Assembly (NCBI RefSeq): GCF_034627025.1
Contig: NZ_CP141048.1
Coordinates: 3,050,001 to 3,114,000 of the forward strand
Source of the DNA: Microvirga lotononidis
Lineage (GTDB): Bacteria > Pseudomonadota > Alphaproteobacteria > Rhizobiales > Beijerinckiaceae
Length of the DNA stretch: 64,000 bases
Direction of reading: 5' to 3'
Shown here: positions 1 to 7,342 of the stretch, in pieces
How positions within the stretch are numbered: the stretch's first letter is position 1
Layout of the letters: each line of letters opens with the position of its first letter
Notes under the pieces: model-generated
Seen by the model: the letters and a program-made list of their open reading frames with translations, nothing else
What the model was told of the DNA's origin: nothing
Database searches by the model: none
Program-made: the position numbers and the translations under genes

Positions 1-40
1 CTCGATTGGGAGTCCCGTTTTCGTCAGCGATAGTCCGGAA

Positions 41-985
41 ATGACCGACCCTCTCGCCCAAGTGATCAAACTTCTCCGGCCCCGCACCGTGTTCTCGAAA
101 GGGATCAGCGGCGCTGGTCGCTGGGGCGTCCACTACTCCGCGTTCGGCCAGCCGGGTTTCTGCGCGGTGATCGAGGGCAGCTGCCGACTAGCCGTCGACG
201 GGCAGGCTCCCGTCACGCTCGAGGAAGGCGACTTCGTTCTGCTGCCGGCGACGCCCGCCTTCACGATGTCCGGATTCGAGCCGGTGACGCCCAGGCGCAT
301 CGACCCCAGGACGGCACCCGCGCCCACGGAGGAAATCCGTCACGGCCGCGCCGATGGACCTCCAGACGTGCGCCTGCTCGGCGGCTACTTCGTCTTCGAG
401 GCTCCCGATGCCGCGCTGCTTGTGTCGTTGCTGCCGGCGATGATTCACGTGCGCGGCGTCGGACGGCTTTCGACGCTGGTGCGCCTCGTCGGCGAGGAGG
501 CGCGTGCGCAGGACATGGGCCGGGACCTCGTGCTGGCGCGTCTTGTAGAAGTCCTGCTGATCGAGGCGTTGCGGGCGGCACCGGGCAAGGGAGCGTCGCC
601 GGGGCTCCTTCGCGGGTTGTCCGATGCGCGGGTCGCGGGAGCGATCCGAAACATCCATCGTGATCCGGAGCGACCTTGGACGGCAGCGGAGCTCGCAAAC
701 GAGGCCGGGATGTCCCGCTCGGCCTTCTTCGACCGGTTCACACGCACGGTCGGGCTGCGGCCGATGGAGTATCTTCTGGCATGGCGCATGGCCCTTGCGA
801 AGGATCTGCTGCGGAGCCGGGATATCGCTCTCGACGAGATCGCCAGGCGCGTCGGCTACGGCTCGGCCAGCACCTTCAGCATGGCGTTCAGGCGCTATGC
901 GGGGCAACCTCCGGGGCGTTTCTCCCGCGGGTCGGCCGACGCGGACACGAACCCGGGCCCTGAGCTGGCGCACGTCCAGAAATGA
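41..985 (+). CDS. AraC family transcriptional regulator with N-terminal cupin
   Basis: A 314-residue regulator. Residues 25-130 look like the AraC-type cupin_6 ligand-binding domain (an EGSCRL strand and an EEGDFVLLP turn). Residues 205-297 are a two-helix-turn-helix HTH_18 domain, with AAELANEAGMSRSAFFDRF as the first HTH and IARRVGYGSASTFSMAFRR as the second, the usual family signature. Such proteins bind a small molecule and control a neighbouring operon. Here the nearest gene on the same strand is over 2 kb away, so the target and ligand are unknown. The ATG at 41 is the first start available; the true promoter lies at or beyond the window edge. Confidence 0.9.
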   Translation: MTDPLAQVIKLLRPRTVFSKGISGAGRWGVHYSAFGQPGFCAVIEGSCRLAVDGQAPVTLEEGDFVLLPATPAFTMSGFEPVTPRRIDPRTAPAPTEEIRHGRADGPPDVRLLGGYFVFEAPDAALLVSLLPAMIHVRGVGRLSTLVRLVGEEARAQDMGRDLVLARLVEVLLIEALRAAPGKGASPGLLRGLSDARVAGAIRNIHRDPERPWTAAELANEAGMSRSAFFDRFTRTVGLRPMEYLLAWRMALAKDLLRSRDIALDEIARRVGYGSASTFSMAFRRYAGQPPGRFSRGSADADTNPGPELAHVQK

Positions 986-1139
986 CCCCGCGGGGCACGG
1001 CGTTCCGGTCTGGGCCGCAAGGGGAGGCGAGGGCGCCTCCTTCGGATCTAATGCTGATGCGGAAAGCAGGTCATCAGGATTATAGACCTAGCCCGTTTGC
1101 TTCGTTGTGGCTCTCGCAGAACGCCGTAGCTTATTCGCC

Positions 1140-1208
1140 GTGACCTAGCCCCCCAAGGTCACGGGCGCCCTGGCTGAAGATCATGTCACGTTTTCTCACC
1201 AGGGCGCC
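1140..1208. repeat. Two adjacent inverted repeats
   Basis: GTGACCT and AAGGTCAC pair around a C-rich loop (1140-1162). GGCGCCCTGG at 1164-1173 pairs perfectly with CCAGGGCGCC at 1199-1208. They lie between the AraC gene and the convergent small membrane gene at 1218, where bidirectional termination would be expected, but no T-run follows either stem. The remaining sequence from 986 to 1139 shows nothing recognisable. Confidence 0.4.
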
Positions 1209-1217
1209 TTCCAACGA

Positions 1218-1385
1218 CTATGCCCAGCCCTGGAGGTGGCTGACCACCAGGGCGAGAAGGCCGAGAGCCAGGAGCGCGACCAGGAGCAGGGCGATCCGGG
1301 TCAGCCTTTCATGCCGAGCCAGTCGTGCCTGGGCCGTCTCGACCTTGCGGCGCTGCTCGTCCAAGCCGGGATTGTGGCGGGGCAC
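1218..1385 (-). CDS. Small single-span membrane protein (55 aa)
   Basis: Read directly from the minus strand: GTG at 1385, TAG at 1218-1220. The product has a charged N-terminal half (LDEQRRKVETAQARLARHER, residues 8-27) predicted as an amphipathic helix. One strongly hydrophobic segment follows (IALLLVALLALGLLALVV, residues 31-48), then a short tail SHLQGWA. An in-frame stop just upstream leaves GTG as the only sensible start, with GGTGG before it. The coiled helix plus one membrane span suggests a small anchored protein, but no family is recognised. It could be chance coding in GC-rich DNA, although the hydrophobic block is very regular. Confidence 0.45.
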   Translation of the reverse strand: MPRHNPGLDEQRRKVETAQARLARHERLTRIALLLVALLALGLLALVVSHLQGWA

Positions 1386-1506
1386 GGTCCACCATGAAAT
1401 CGTTTACATCGCCGCCCCTATAACAGCCTCGCCCGGGCGTGGGAAGATAGTCCGCGCCCGCCGCGGACCCTCGTCGATGGCGTTGGATCCGCTTCTCGGT
1501 GCCGGA

Positions 1507-1980
1507 TCAGCCGCGGCGCGCGGCCTCGATGGCGGCAACGTCGATCTTCTGCATGGTCATCATCGCGTCGAATGCGCGCTTGGCCTCGGTGCCGCCCGCC
1601 GCCAGCGCTTCCATCAGGACGCGCGGCGTGATCTGCCAGGACACGCCCCATTTGTCCTTGCACCAGCCGCATTCGCTCTCCTGGCCGCCATTGCCCACGA
1701 TGGCGTTCCAGTAGCGGTCGGTCTCCTCCTGATCGTCCGTGGCGATCTGGAACGAGAAGGCTTCGCTGTGCTTGAACGCCGGCCCGCCGTTGAGGCCGAG
1801 ACAGGCCACGCCCGCCACGGTGAACTCGACCGTCAGCACGTCGCCCTCCTGACCCGACGGGTAGTCGCCGGGCGCACGGTGCACGGCATGGACCACGCTG
1901 TCCGGAAAGACCTCGGCGTAGAAGCGGGCGGCCGCCTCCGCATCCTTGTCGTACCAGAGGCAGATCGTGTTCTTCGCCAT
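1507..1980 (-). CDS. VOC family protein (PhnB/glyoxalase-like)
   Basis: A 157-residue vicinal-oxygen-chelate protein of the PhnB / '3-demethylubiquinone-9 3-methyltransferase' subgroup. Visible hallmarks are NTICLWYDKDAEAAARFYAE at the start, LTVEFTVAGVACLGLNGGP in the middle, and WGVSWQITPRVL near the end. These make the paired beta-alpha-beta-beta-beta modules. Despite the historical name the family is not a methyltransferase. The substrate is unknown, and metal binding may be degenerate in this subgroup. The ATG at 1980 has an AAGGAA sequence just upstream. It stands alone, with no operon partner. Confidence 0.85.
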   Translation of the reverse strand: MAKNTICLWYDKDAEAAARFYAEVFPDSVVHAVHRAPGDYPSGQEGDVLTVEFTVAGVACLGLNGGPAFKHSEAFSFQIATDDQEETDRYWNAIVGNGGQESECGWCKDKWGVSWQITPRVLMEALAAGGTEAKRAFDAMMTMQKIDVAAIEAARRG

Positions 1981-2139
1981 GGCATGTTCCTTCCCTCGGA
2001 CGCCGGAATTCCGGCCTCGTTCCCTTGTTCCGTCTTGAGAGGCAATCCCAGTTATTCAACGGACTGATGACGACCAGAGCATCGGGCGTGCAATCGAACG
2101 CACGTCCGGTGCTCTAAGGTTTTGTTGTGTCGTGTCTTT

Positions 2140-2175
2140 CCACGCAAGCCCGGTTCCCACTTTTGCGGTCGGCGC
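2140..2175. repeat. Copy of the AAAAGTGGGAACCGG dispersed repeat
   Basis: CCCGGTTCCCACTTTTGCG lies here in inverse orientation to the copies near 40120, 40176 and 49240. It is a short extragenic element common in this group of bacteria and sits just past the stop codon of the methyltransferase gene. Confidence 0.6.
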
Positions 2176-2176
2176 T

Positions 2177-2944
2177 TCAACTTTCTGCCGGCCGTGATTC
2201 CAGCGCCATGAGATCGAAGGCCAGGAACTCTCCGCTCAGCAGCAAACCGAGCAGAACCAGATTTCTGCTGATGATTCCCATGTAGTGAGATCGAAGAGCA
2301 GGCACTTTTCTGATCAATGGATACAGCCATTGTGTGTGGCGGCCCAGCCGCTCGGCTATGGGAGGAAGAAGGGTCGTTGACTTGAGATCGAGAGCGAAAT
2401 CGGGAAACAGACGGCGGATCTGGGCTTTCGTCATGGCCCTCACGTGAGGGTTCCTGGGGTTCGGATATCGAAGGTCATACCAAACGATGGCGCCGTCCGG
2501 CTTGAGCAGCCGCGTAATCGTCCCGGCAATCTTGCTCGACATACGATCGTCCAGCACGGAGGAGAAAACCGTAAAGACTGAGATCAGGTCGAAGCTCTTA
2601 TCTGGGAAGTTCAGGGTTTCCGCATTCGCCTGTTCAAAGGTGAATTCGGGATATCGGCGGCGCGCGGCGTCGATCCGGTCGGGAACAAGGTCAATTCCAT
2701 AGAGGTTCCGGGCTTGAGCGCCATGCTCATGAAACCAGCCGAGGAGGTTTCCGCTGCCGCATCCGATATCGAGGATCCTGCAATCGGGGAGGGAATAGAC
2801 GGACGCGTCGTTGAAGATGGTCTCGAGGTCCCGATGCCCCTCCGAGATCATATATTCCCGGCCGGGATTGGGATCATTCCACTTCCCGTGTCTCCTATAG
2901 TGCTCATAGGCTCGGCGTATTCGTTCAACCTCGGGGCCATCCAT
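2177..2944 (-). CDS. Class I SAM-dependent methyltransferase
   Basis: A 255-residue protein with the Rossmann methyltransferase core. Motif I is ILDIGCGSGNLLGWF, motif II falls around NLYGIDLVPDRIDAARRRYP, motif IV around FDLISVFTVFSSVLDD, and motif VI is LLKPDGAIVWYDLRYPNP. The C-terminal part has a hydrophobic stretch (GIISRNLVLLGLLLSGEFL) that may touch membrane. The frame stays open to 3217, but I choose the ATG at 2944 because TGAGG sits six bases before it and similarity to the fold begins there (MDGPEVERIRRAYEHYRRHG). ATG 2956 is an alternative. The substrate is unknown; the family includes sugar, lipid and quinone methylases. Confidence 0.8.
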   Translation of the reverse strand: MDGPEVERIRRAYEHYRRHGKWNDPNPGREYMISEGHRDLETIFNDASVYSLPDCRILDIGCGSGNLLGWFHEHGAQARNLYGIDLVPDRIDAARRRYPEFTFEQANAETLNFPDKSFDLISVFTVFSSVLDDRMSSKIAGTITRLLKPDGAIVWYDLRYPNPRNPHVRAMTKAQIRRLFPDFALDLKSTTLLPPIAERLGRHTQWLYPLIRKVPALRSHYMGIISRNLVLLGLLLSGEFLAFDLMALESRPAES

Positions 2945-3197
2945 CCGGTACCTCATTCGTTTGAACGCGAGCGTGATCACTCCGTCACATGGAGTTTGAC
3001 GATAATTCGTGCCATGCCAAGCTCCCGAGGCGAGGAAATCCGGATGCCTCACGGCCATGTGTGCGGCATGGACAGTTTCATCGGGCATGTGAAGGTTCGG
3101 GCCGGCAAGGCAGGTCGCTTCGGCGCGCGGTCTTGCCCATGACACTGACGGCCTCTCAGGCTCGCCGAAACCCCGGCATGGAAAGGAGCGTGGAACC

Positions 3198-3224
3198 ATG
3201 GCCAAGTGGAAAGTCATCGGTTAG
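3198..3224 (+). CDS. Possible 8-residue leader peptide MAKWKVIG
   Basis: A perfect AAAGGAG ribosome site (3182-3188) leads to ATG at 3198, but this frame stops after eight codons at TAG 3222-3224. The next gene starts at ATG 3233 in another frame with no good site of its own. This may be a translational-coupling leader or the relic of a frameshifted start. Confidence 0.3.
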   Translation: MAKWKVIG

Positions 3225-3232
3225 TTGGCGCG

Positions 3233-3472
3233 ATGGCAAAGAGACCGAAATCCGAGAAGAGGTGGAACGTCTATCTCTCTGCACTGACAGGGGCGATCGT
3301 CGCCGTTCTCATCGCGCCGCTCGTTCATCTTCTCCACGACCATTCGGATCTTACCCCCGACGAGGCGCTCTGGAGCCATTTCCTGCCGCGGATGTTCGCT
3401 TTCATGGTGGGGGGCGCGATCCTGTTCGGCGGAGTGGCCGCCATCCGAAACCGGCTTAGACGACGCTCCTGA
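3233..3472 (+). CDS. Small two-span membrane protein
   Basis: A 79-residue product starting MAKRPKSEKRWN, with a basic N-terminus, then hydrophobic segments YLSALTGAIVAVLIAPLVHL and FAFMVGGAILFGGVAAI, and a basic C-terminus RNRLRRRS. This is the pattern of a small inner-membrane hairpin. Starting from GTG at 3206 would add nine residues, but the Shine-Dalgarno at 3182-3188 is too far from both GTG 3206 and ATG 3233 and fits the short upstream leader better. No family is recognised. It lies divergent from the methyltransferase and convergent with the next small gene. Confidence 0.55.
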   Translation: MAKRPKSEKRWNVYLSALTGAIVAVLIAPLVHLLHDHSDLTPDEALWSHFLPRMFAFMVGGAILFGGVAAIRNRLRRRS

Positions 3473-3509
3473 ATCGCATGATGTCCGTGCCGCACAGATC
3501 TCCGCCGGG

Positions 3510-3737
3510 CTACTCGCCCAGCCAGAAGCGCGATCCCTTTGGATGCCAGTTGAGCCCTCCGGGCGTCCAGTTCAGGTCGAAAAGATACAGAACCACCCAG
3601 GCGAGAGCCGCCGCCCCGAAGATGACGATGGCGAGCAAGGTGGTCCGTAGAATCCTGTCTTCCTGCGGAGCGAAATGAGCATCGGAGGTTTCTGGCCTCC
3701 GCTCCCGCTTATTCTGATTGCGATCTTTGAGTTTCAT
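3510..3737 (-). CDS. Small single-span membrane protein (75 aa)
   Basis: The N-terminal 30 residues are hydrophilic and rich in Arg, Lys, Asn and Gln. A single span follows (TTLLAIVIFGAAALAWVVLY, about residues 32-51), then a tryptophan-rich periplasmic tail (WTPGGLNWHPKGSRFW). The topology looks like a one-pass inner-membrane protein with the tail outside. No domain is recognised. It is convergent with the two-span protein, with 37 bases between the stops, and is probably transcribed alone. Confidence 0.5.
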   Translation of the reverse strand: MKLKDRNQNKRERRPETSDAHFAPQEDRILRTTLLAIVIFGAAALAWVVLYLFDLNWTPGGLNWHPKGSRFWLGE

Positions 3738-3845
3738 GGCCCCTGGTCGAGAGGTCTATCATCCTCAGGCGTGCGCGCAAACCGAAGCGCGTCTTCTGAC
3801 GAGCGCCGATAGGAAACTGAATATCGTGCTCACAAGCGGTCGCGA

Positions 3846-5510
3846 TTACGCTCCATCGAGCATGCGACGCACCTTGGCGGCGAGTTCCGCATAGGTGAAG
3901 GGCTTGCCGATCAGATGCATTCCCGGATCGAGCCGTCCGTGGTGGACGATGGCATTGGCCGTATAGCCTGTGGTGTAGAGCACGGGCAGGCCGGGTCTGT
4001 GGCGCGTGATTGCGTCCGCGAGCGCGCGTCCGTTCATGCCGCCGGTCAGCACCACGTCGGTGAACAGCAATGCGATCTCGGAATGCTGCTCCGCGACCGA
4101 CAGAGCCTCCCGCCCATCGGCCGCTTCGAGCACGCGGTATCCGAGGTCGTGCAGGGCCTCGACCGCATAGGCGCGCAGCGCGGGCTCATCCTCCACGACC
4201 AGAATGGTCTCGCCCGATCCCCGCGTCATCGCCGCACGCTTCACGGGCGCCTCGGCCGCCTCGTCCTCCGCGCCGACGAGGCGGGGCAGATAGATCTTGA
4301 TCGTCGTGCCCTGGCCGAGTTCGCTGTAGATCCTGACGTGCCCGTTGGACTGGCGCACGAAGCCGTAGACCTGGCTCAAGCCCAGTCCGGTGCCCTTGCC
4401 GGCCGCCTTGGTGGTGAAGAACGGCTCGAACACCTTGTCCATCGTGGCTTTGTCCATGCCCGTGCCCGTGTCGGAGACCGACACCTGCACGTATTGTCCG
4501 GGCGGCACGGTTTCGGACAGAGCCTCCACATAGGCCTCGTCCAGCCGGGTGTTCGCCGTCTCGATGGTGAGCTTGCCGCCACCCGGCATGGCATCGCGGG
4601 CGTTCACCGCCAGGTTGACGATGGCGTTCTCCAGCTGGTTCGGATCGGCCTGTGTCCGCCACAGGCCCCCCGCGAGCACGGTTTCGAGCACCACCGTCTC
4701 GCCCAATGTGCGCCGCAGCAGCTCGGACATGCTGGCCACCAGCTTGTTGGCGTCGATGGGCTTGGGTTCGAGCGGCTGGCGCCGGGAGAAGGCCAGGAGC
4801 CGCTGGGTCAGGGTGGCGGCCCGGCTTGTCGCCTCCATGGCGTGATCGGCCGCTCTCGCGAGCCGCTCGTTGCCCTCGGGCAGGCGGCGCTGCATCAGCT
4901 CGATGTTGCCGACGATGATGGTGAGCAGGTTGTTGAAGTCGTGCGCGATGCCGCCCGTGAGCTGGCCCACGGCCTCCATCTTCTGGGCCTGCCGCAGGGC
5001 CTCCTCGGCCTTCATGCGCTCCGCGACCTCCTGCGTGACCCGCTCCTCCAGGGTCTCGTTCAGGCGCCTGAGCTCCTCGGTTGCCTGCTCCGCCTTCTGG
5101 CGGGCCAGCAGCAGTTCCCGCTCGTACTTGCGCCGGTCGGTGGCGTTGAACAGGGTGATGCGATGGACGAGAGGCTTTCCGGCCGCATCCAGCTTCTGGA
5201 CCGTGTTGGCGAGGACGGGCAGCTGCCGGCCGTCCGCGCTGGTCAGGTCGAACGCGATCTCGTTGACGAAGCCCTGCATCCGCAGGAGCGGAGCGAAGTG
5301 CGTATCGTAGAAGATCTTGCCGCCGATGTTCAGCAGATCCTGGAAGCACCTGTGCCCGACGATCTCCTTCCGGTCCAGGCCGATCCAGGTGAGGAAGGTC
5401 TGGTTGGCCTTGACGATGGTGCCGTTCGGCAGGGTCGAGAGGTAGCCGCAAGGGGCGTTCTCGTAGAGTTCCTCGGCTGTTTCGAGCAGCGCTCCCTGAT
5501 CGATGGTCAC
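3846..5510 (-). CDS. PAS-domain hybrid sensor histidine kinase
   Basis: A 554-residue cytoplasmic hybrid kinase without membrane segments. A PAS domain covers about residues 10-125 and a coiled linker 125-178. The HisKA box [11 protein letters not shown] carries the phosphorylated His190. The ATPase domain has the N-box around [17 protein letters not shown], the G1 box DTGTGMD and FEPFFTTK. A receiver follows at 435-550 with Asp485 (LLFTD) as acceptor and Lys536. I start it at GTG 5510, whose TGA overlaps the stop of the upstream hydrolase (GTGA), so the two are translationally coupled. An output response regulator is not present nearby. The PAS signal is unknown; coupling suggests the hydrolase makes or senses it. 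Confidence 0.9.
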   Translation of the reverse strand: MTIDQGALLETAEELYENAPCGYLSTLPNGTIVKANQTFLTWIGLDRKEIVGHRCFQDLLNIGGKIFYDTHFAPLLRMQGFVNEIAFDLTSADGRQLPVLANTVQKLDAAGKPLVHRITLFNATDRRKYERELLLARQKAEQATEELRRLNETLEERVTQEVAERMKAEEALRQAQKMEAVGQLTGGIAHDFNNLLTIIVGNIELMQRRLPEGNERLARAADHAMEATSRAATLTQRLLAFSRRQPLEPKPIDANKLVASMSELLRRTLGETVVLETVLAGGLWRTQADPNQLENAIVNLAVNARDAMPGGGKLTIETANTRLDEAYVEALSETVPPGQYVQVSVSDTGTGMDKATMDKVFEPFFTTKAAGKGTGLGLSQVYGFVRQSNGHVRIYSELGQGTTIKIYLPRLVGAEDEAAEAPVKRAAMTRGSGETILVVEDEPALRAYAVEALHDLGYRVLEAADGREALSVAEQHSEIALLFTDVVLTGGMNGRALADAITRHRPGLPVLYTTGYTANAIVHHGRLDPGMHLIGKPFTYAELAAKVRRMLDGA

Positions 5511-6331
5511 TCCGCGGCCGCCTTGACGGACGTCGGGCCGCCCAAAAAGCCTTCGATGGCGGCGATCGTTTCCTCGGGGGCGCTCAGGTTCGGGCAATGG
5601 CCGGTCGCGTTCATCAGGACGAGCTCGCTGTCGGGCAGGTTCTGGTGCATGTAGCGCCCGACCGCTTCGGGGGCAATGACGTCCTGCGAGCACTGGAGGA
5701 TGAGCGCCTTCGTCGCGACCTTGCTCAGGTCGGCCCGATTGTCCGACAGGAAGGTCACGCGGGCAAAGTGCTTGGCGATCTCGGGATTGGTGCGGCAGAA
5801 GCTGTTGGTGAGTTCCTCGCCGAGCTGCGGCCGGTCGGGATTGCCCATGATGACCGGGGCCATGGTGCTCGACCAGCCCAGATGGTTGCTGTCGAGGAAG
5901 TCGAGCAAGCCCTCGATGTCCTCCGGCCTGAACCCGCCGACATAGTCCCCGTCGTTGATGTAGCGGGGCGACGGGCCGATCAGCACGAGCCGGTCGAACC
6001 GCTCCGGCTCCTGGATGGCGGCCAGCGCCCCGATCATGGCGCTGACCGAGTGGCCCACGAAGACGACGTTCGTCAGGTCCAGCTCGCGGCAGATCGCCAG
6101 CACGTCGTCGGCGTAGCCCTGGAGCGTGCCGTGCCGCGCGGCGTCGAAGGCGGCCGCATCCGACTGGCCATGCCCGACATGGTCGAAGAGAACGACCCTG
6201 TAGCGATCCTCGAAGGCGGGCGTGATGAAGCGCCACATGTTCTGGTCGCAGCCATAGCCATGGGCAAACAGCATGGGCTGCCGACTTTGGCCGATGACCT
6301 TGACGTTGTGTCGTTGAAGAACGGCGGACAT
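5507..6331 (-). CDS. RsbQ-like alpha/beta hydrolase
   Basis: A 274-residue alpha/beta hydrolase closest in pattern to Bacillus RsbQ and the plant D14/KAI2 receptors. The oxyanion region is MLFAHGYGCDQNMWRF. The catalytic triad reads as Ser95 (VGHSVS), Asp217 (CSQDVI) and His245 (ATGHCP), and the VLFDHVGHGQSD strand is also typical. In Bacillus, RsbQ is required for the PAS phosphatase RsbP to respond to energy stress. Here the stop overlaps the start of a PAS hybrid kinase, which suggests an analogous hydrolase-PAS pair feeding a phosphorelay rather than a PP2C phosphatase. The ligand is unknown. Confidence 0.88.
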   Translation of the reverse strand: MSAVLQRHNVKVIGQSRQPMLFAHGYGCDQNMWRFITPAFEDRYRVVLFDHVGHGQSDAAAFDAARHGTLQGYADDVLAICRELDLTNVVFVGHSVSAMIGALAAIQEPERFDRLVLIGPSPRYINDGDYVGGFRPEDIEGLLDFLDSNHLGWSSTMAPVIMGNPDRPQLGEELTNSFCRTNPEIAKHFARVTFLSDNRADLSKVATKALILQCSQDVIAPEAVGRYMHQNLPDSELVLMNATGHCPNLSAPEETIAAIEGFLGGPTSVKAAAE

Positions 6332-6502
6332 GGGCGCTCCGTGCCATCCAAAGATCGAGAGGAGGGGGCTTGCGTCCCGCGACGGTGCGAGCTTTGCAGG
6401 TCTGGGCCCAATCTAGGGATCCGGGCTCCCGTGTCAACGCTGCGGAAATCCCTCGCCGCTCCGGCGCCCCGGACGACGGCGAGGGACGCGTCCCCGAGTG
6501 GT

Positions 6503-6712
6503 TCAGCCGTAGGGGAAGGGGCGCTGGCCGAACACTCTCTTGGGCGGCATCGGGAGTTCCTTGAAGGTCTCGCCCACGACGGCGCTCTTGATGGTCTCGC
6601 GGCTCACGCCGTAATCCCTGGAGAGCTTGCCCCATTCCCGCTCGCCCGATGCGAATCTCAGGCGAGCCTCGAGAACCTGCTCGGTGGTCAGCTTCCGCTT
6701 TCGGCTCTGCAC
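6503..6712 (-). CDS. Small helix-turn-helix protein
   Basis: A 69-residue basic protein. Residues 5-45 read as a resolvase/HNH-style HTH (KLTTEQVLEARLRF, then KLSRDYGVSRETIKSAV with the GVSRETI recognition helix). A proline-rich tail follows. GTG at 6712 is chosen because GGGAG lies seven bases before it; ATG 6733 would add seven residues but lacks a ribosome site. It could be an orphan regulator or a remnant of a mobile-element protein. The 170 bases between it and the hydrolase hold no clear gene. Confidence 0.5.
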   Translation of the reverse strand: MQSRKRKLTTEQVLEARLRFASGEREWGKLSRDYGVSRETIKSAVVGETFKELPMPPKRVFGQRPFPYG

Positions 6713-6720
6713 GGCGAATC

Positions 6721-6740
6721 TCCCTAAGAACATATAGGGA
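6721..6740. repeat. TCCCTA-N8-TAGGGA palindrome at the start of the HTH gene
   Basis: Six-base arms TCCCTA (6721-6726) and TAGGGA (6735-6740) enclose eight bases and cover the ribosome-binding region of the small HTH protein. It could be an autoregulatory operator; six-base arms are also possible by chance. Confidence 0.25.
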
Positions 6741-6862
6741 ACGTCTCATGAGGCCTCGGGGTCCGTCGAGAGGCCGAAGGGGAGCCTGTGGAGAGCGTGG
6801 ATAAGCACCGTCCGCAGGGCGTTTCCAGATGAGTCCGAACCGAGCTTCCCCCGCCGGGCGCC

Positions 6863-7111
6863 TCAATGGGATTTCGGGGTGAACTGAAGCGCCTCGAGAA
6901 ACGGAAATTCCAGGATGATCTCGTCCAGGTCGTCCTTCACCTCGATGTGGGATGACGCCCAGTTCACCGGCTTGTCGAACTGCGTGTCCATCAGGTTCCG
7001 CGCCATGGCGCTCGCGACTTCCCAGGCCTGGTCGGGATCGCGCAGCGACTGCCCCTCCGGGTCGCTGAGAACGTCCTCACCGATGTGGATGTTGAAGAAG
7101 TACTTTGGCAT
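6863..7111 (-). CDS. DUF6894 family small protein
   Basis: An 82-residue protein beginning MPKYFFNIHIGEDVLSDPEG, the signature of the DUF6894 family that is very common in Methylobacteriaceae and Bradyrhizobiaceae: a Y/F-rich strand, then a conserved D-P-E/D-G turn and a helix (DPDQAWEVASAMARNL). Function is unknown; the family often occurs in many copies per genome. ATG 7111 is preceded by AGAGAAG. The longer frame to 7294 is not supported. A damaged relative lies at 10130-10212, and similarity between the two loci extends about 60 bases upstream of the start. Confidence 0.75.
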   Translation of the reverse strand: MPKYFFNIHIGEDVLSDPEGQSLRDPDQAWEVASAMARNLMDTQFDKPVNWASSHIEVKDDLDEIILEFPFLEALQFTPKSH

Positions 7112-7342
7112 GGCTTCTCTCTGCACGGATGCCCCGTGAGAGCCAAGTGCCCTTAGGGATGAGAGTTCCATGGGGAGAACCGAGGCCCCTCCTCGGGTTC
7201 TCTTCCGACGCTTACGTTCGGTCGACTTCAGCTCCATGCCGATGGCGGACGTCGCGAGGGTGCATGGCGGGTGAAGACACAGGCGCCCACTCACGGAGTG
7301 GTCGCGGCTCGGGGCGGGCTATTCGCCCGCCCCTTGCTTCGT

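Noticed and set aside
2945..3217. Long N-terminal extension of the methyltransferase
   Set aside because: The extra 91 residues have no domain features or good ribosome site, and TGAGG before ATG 2944 fits a shorter protein.
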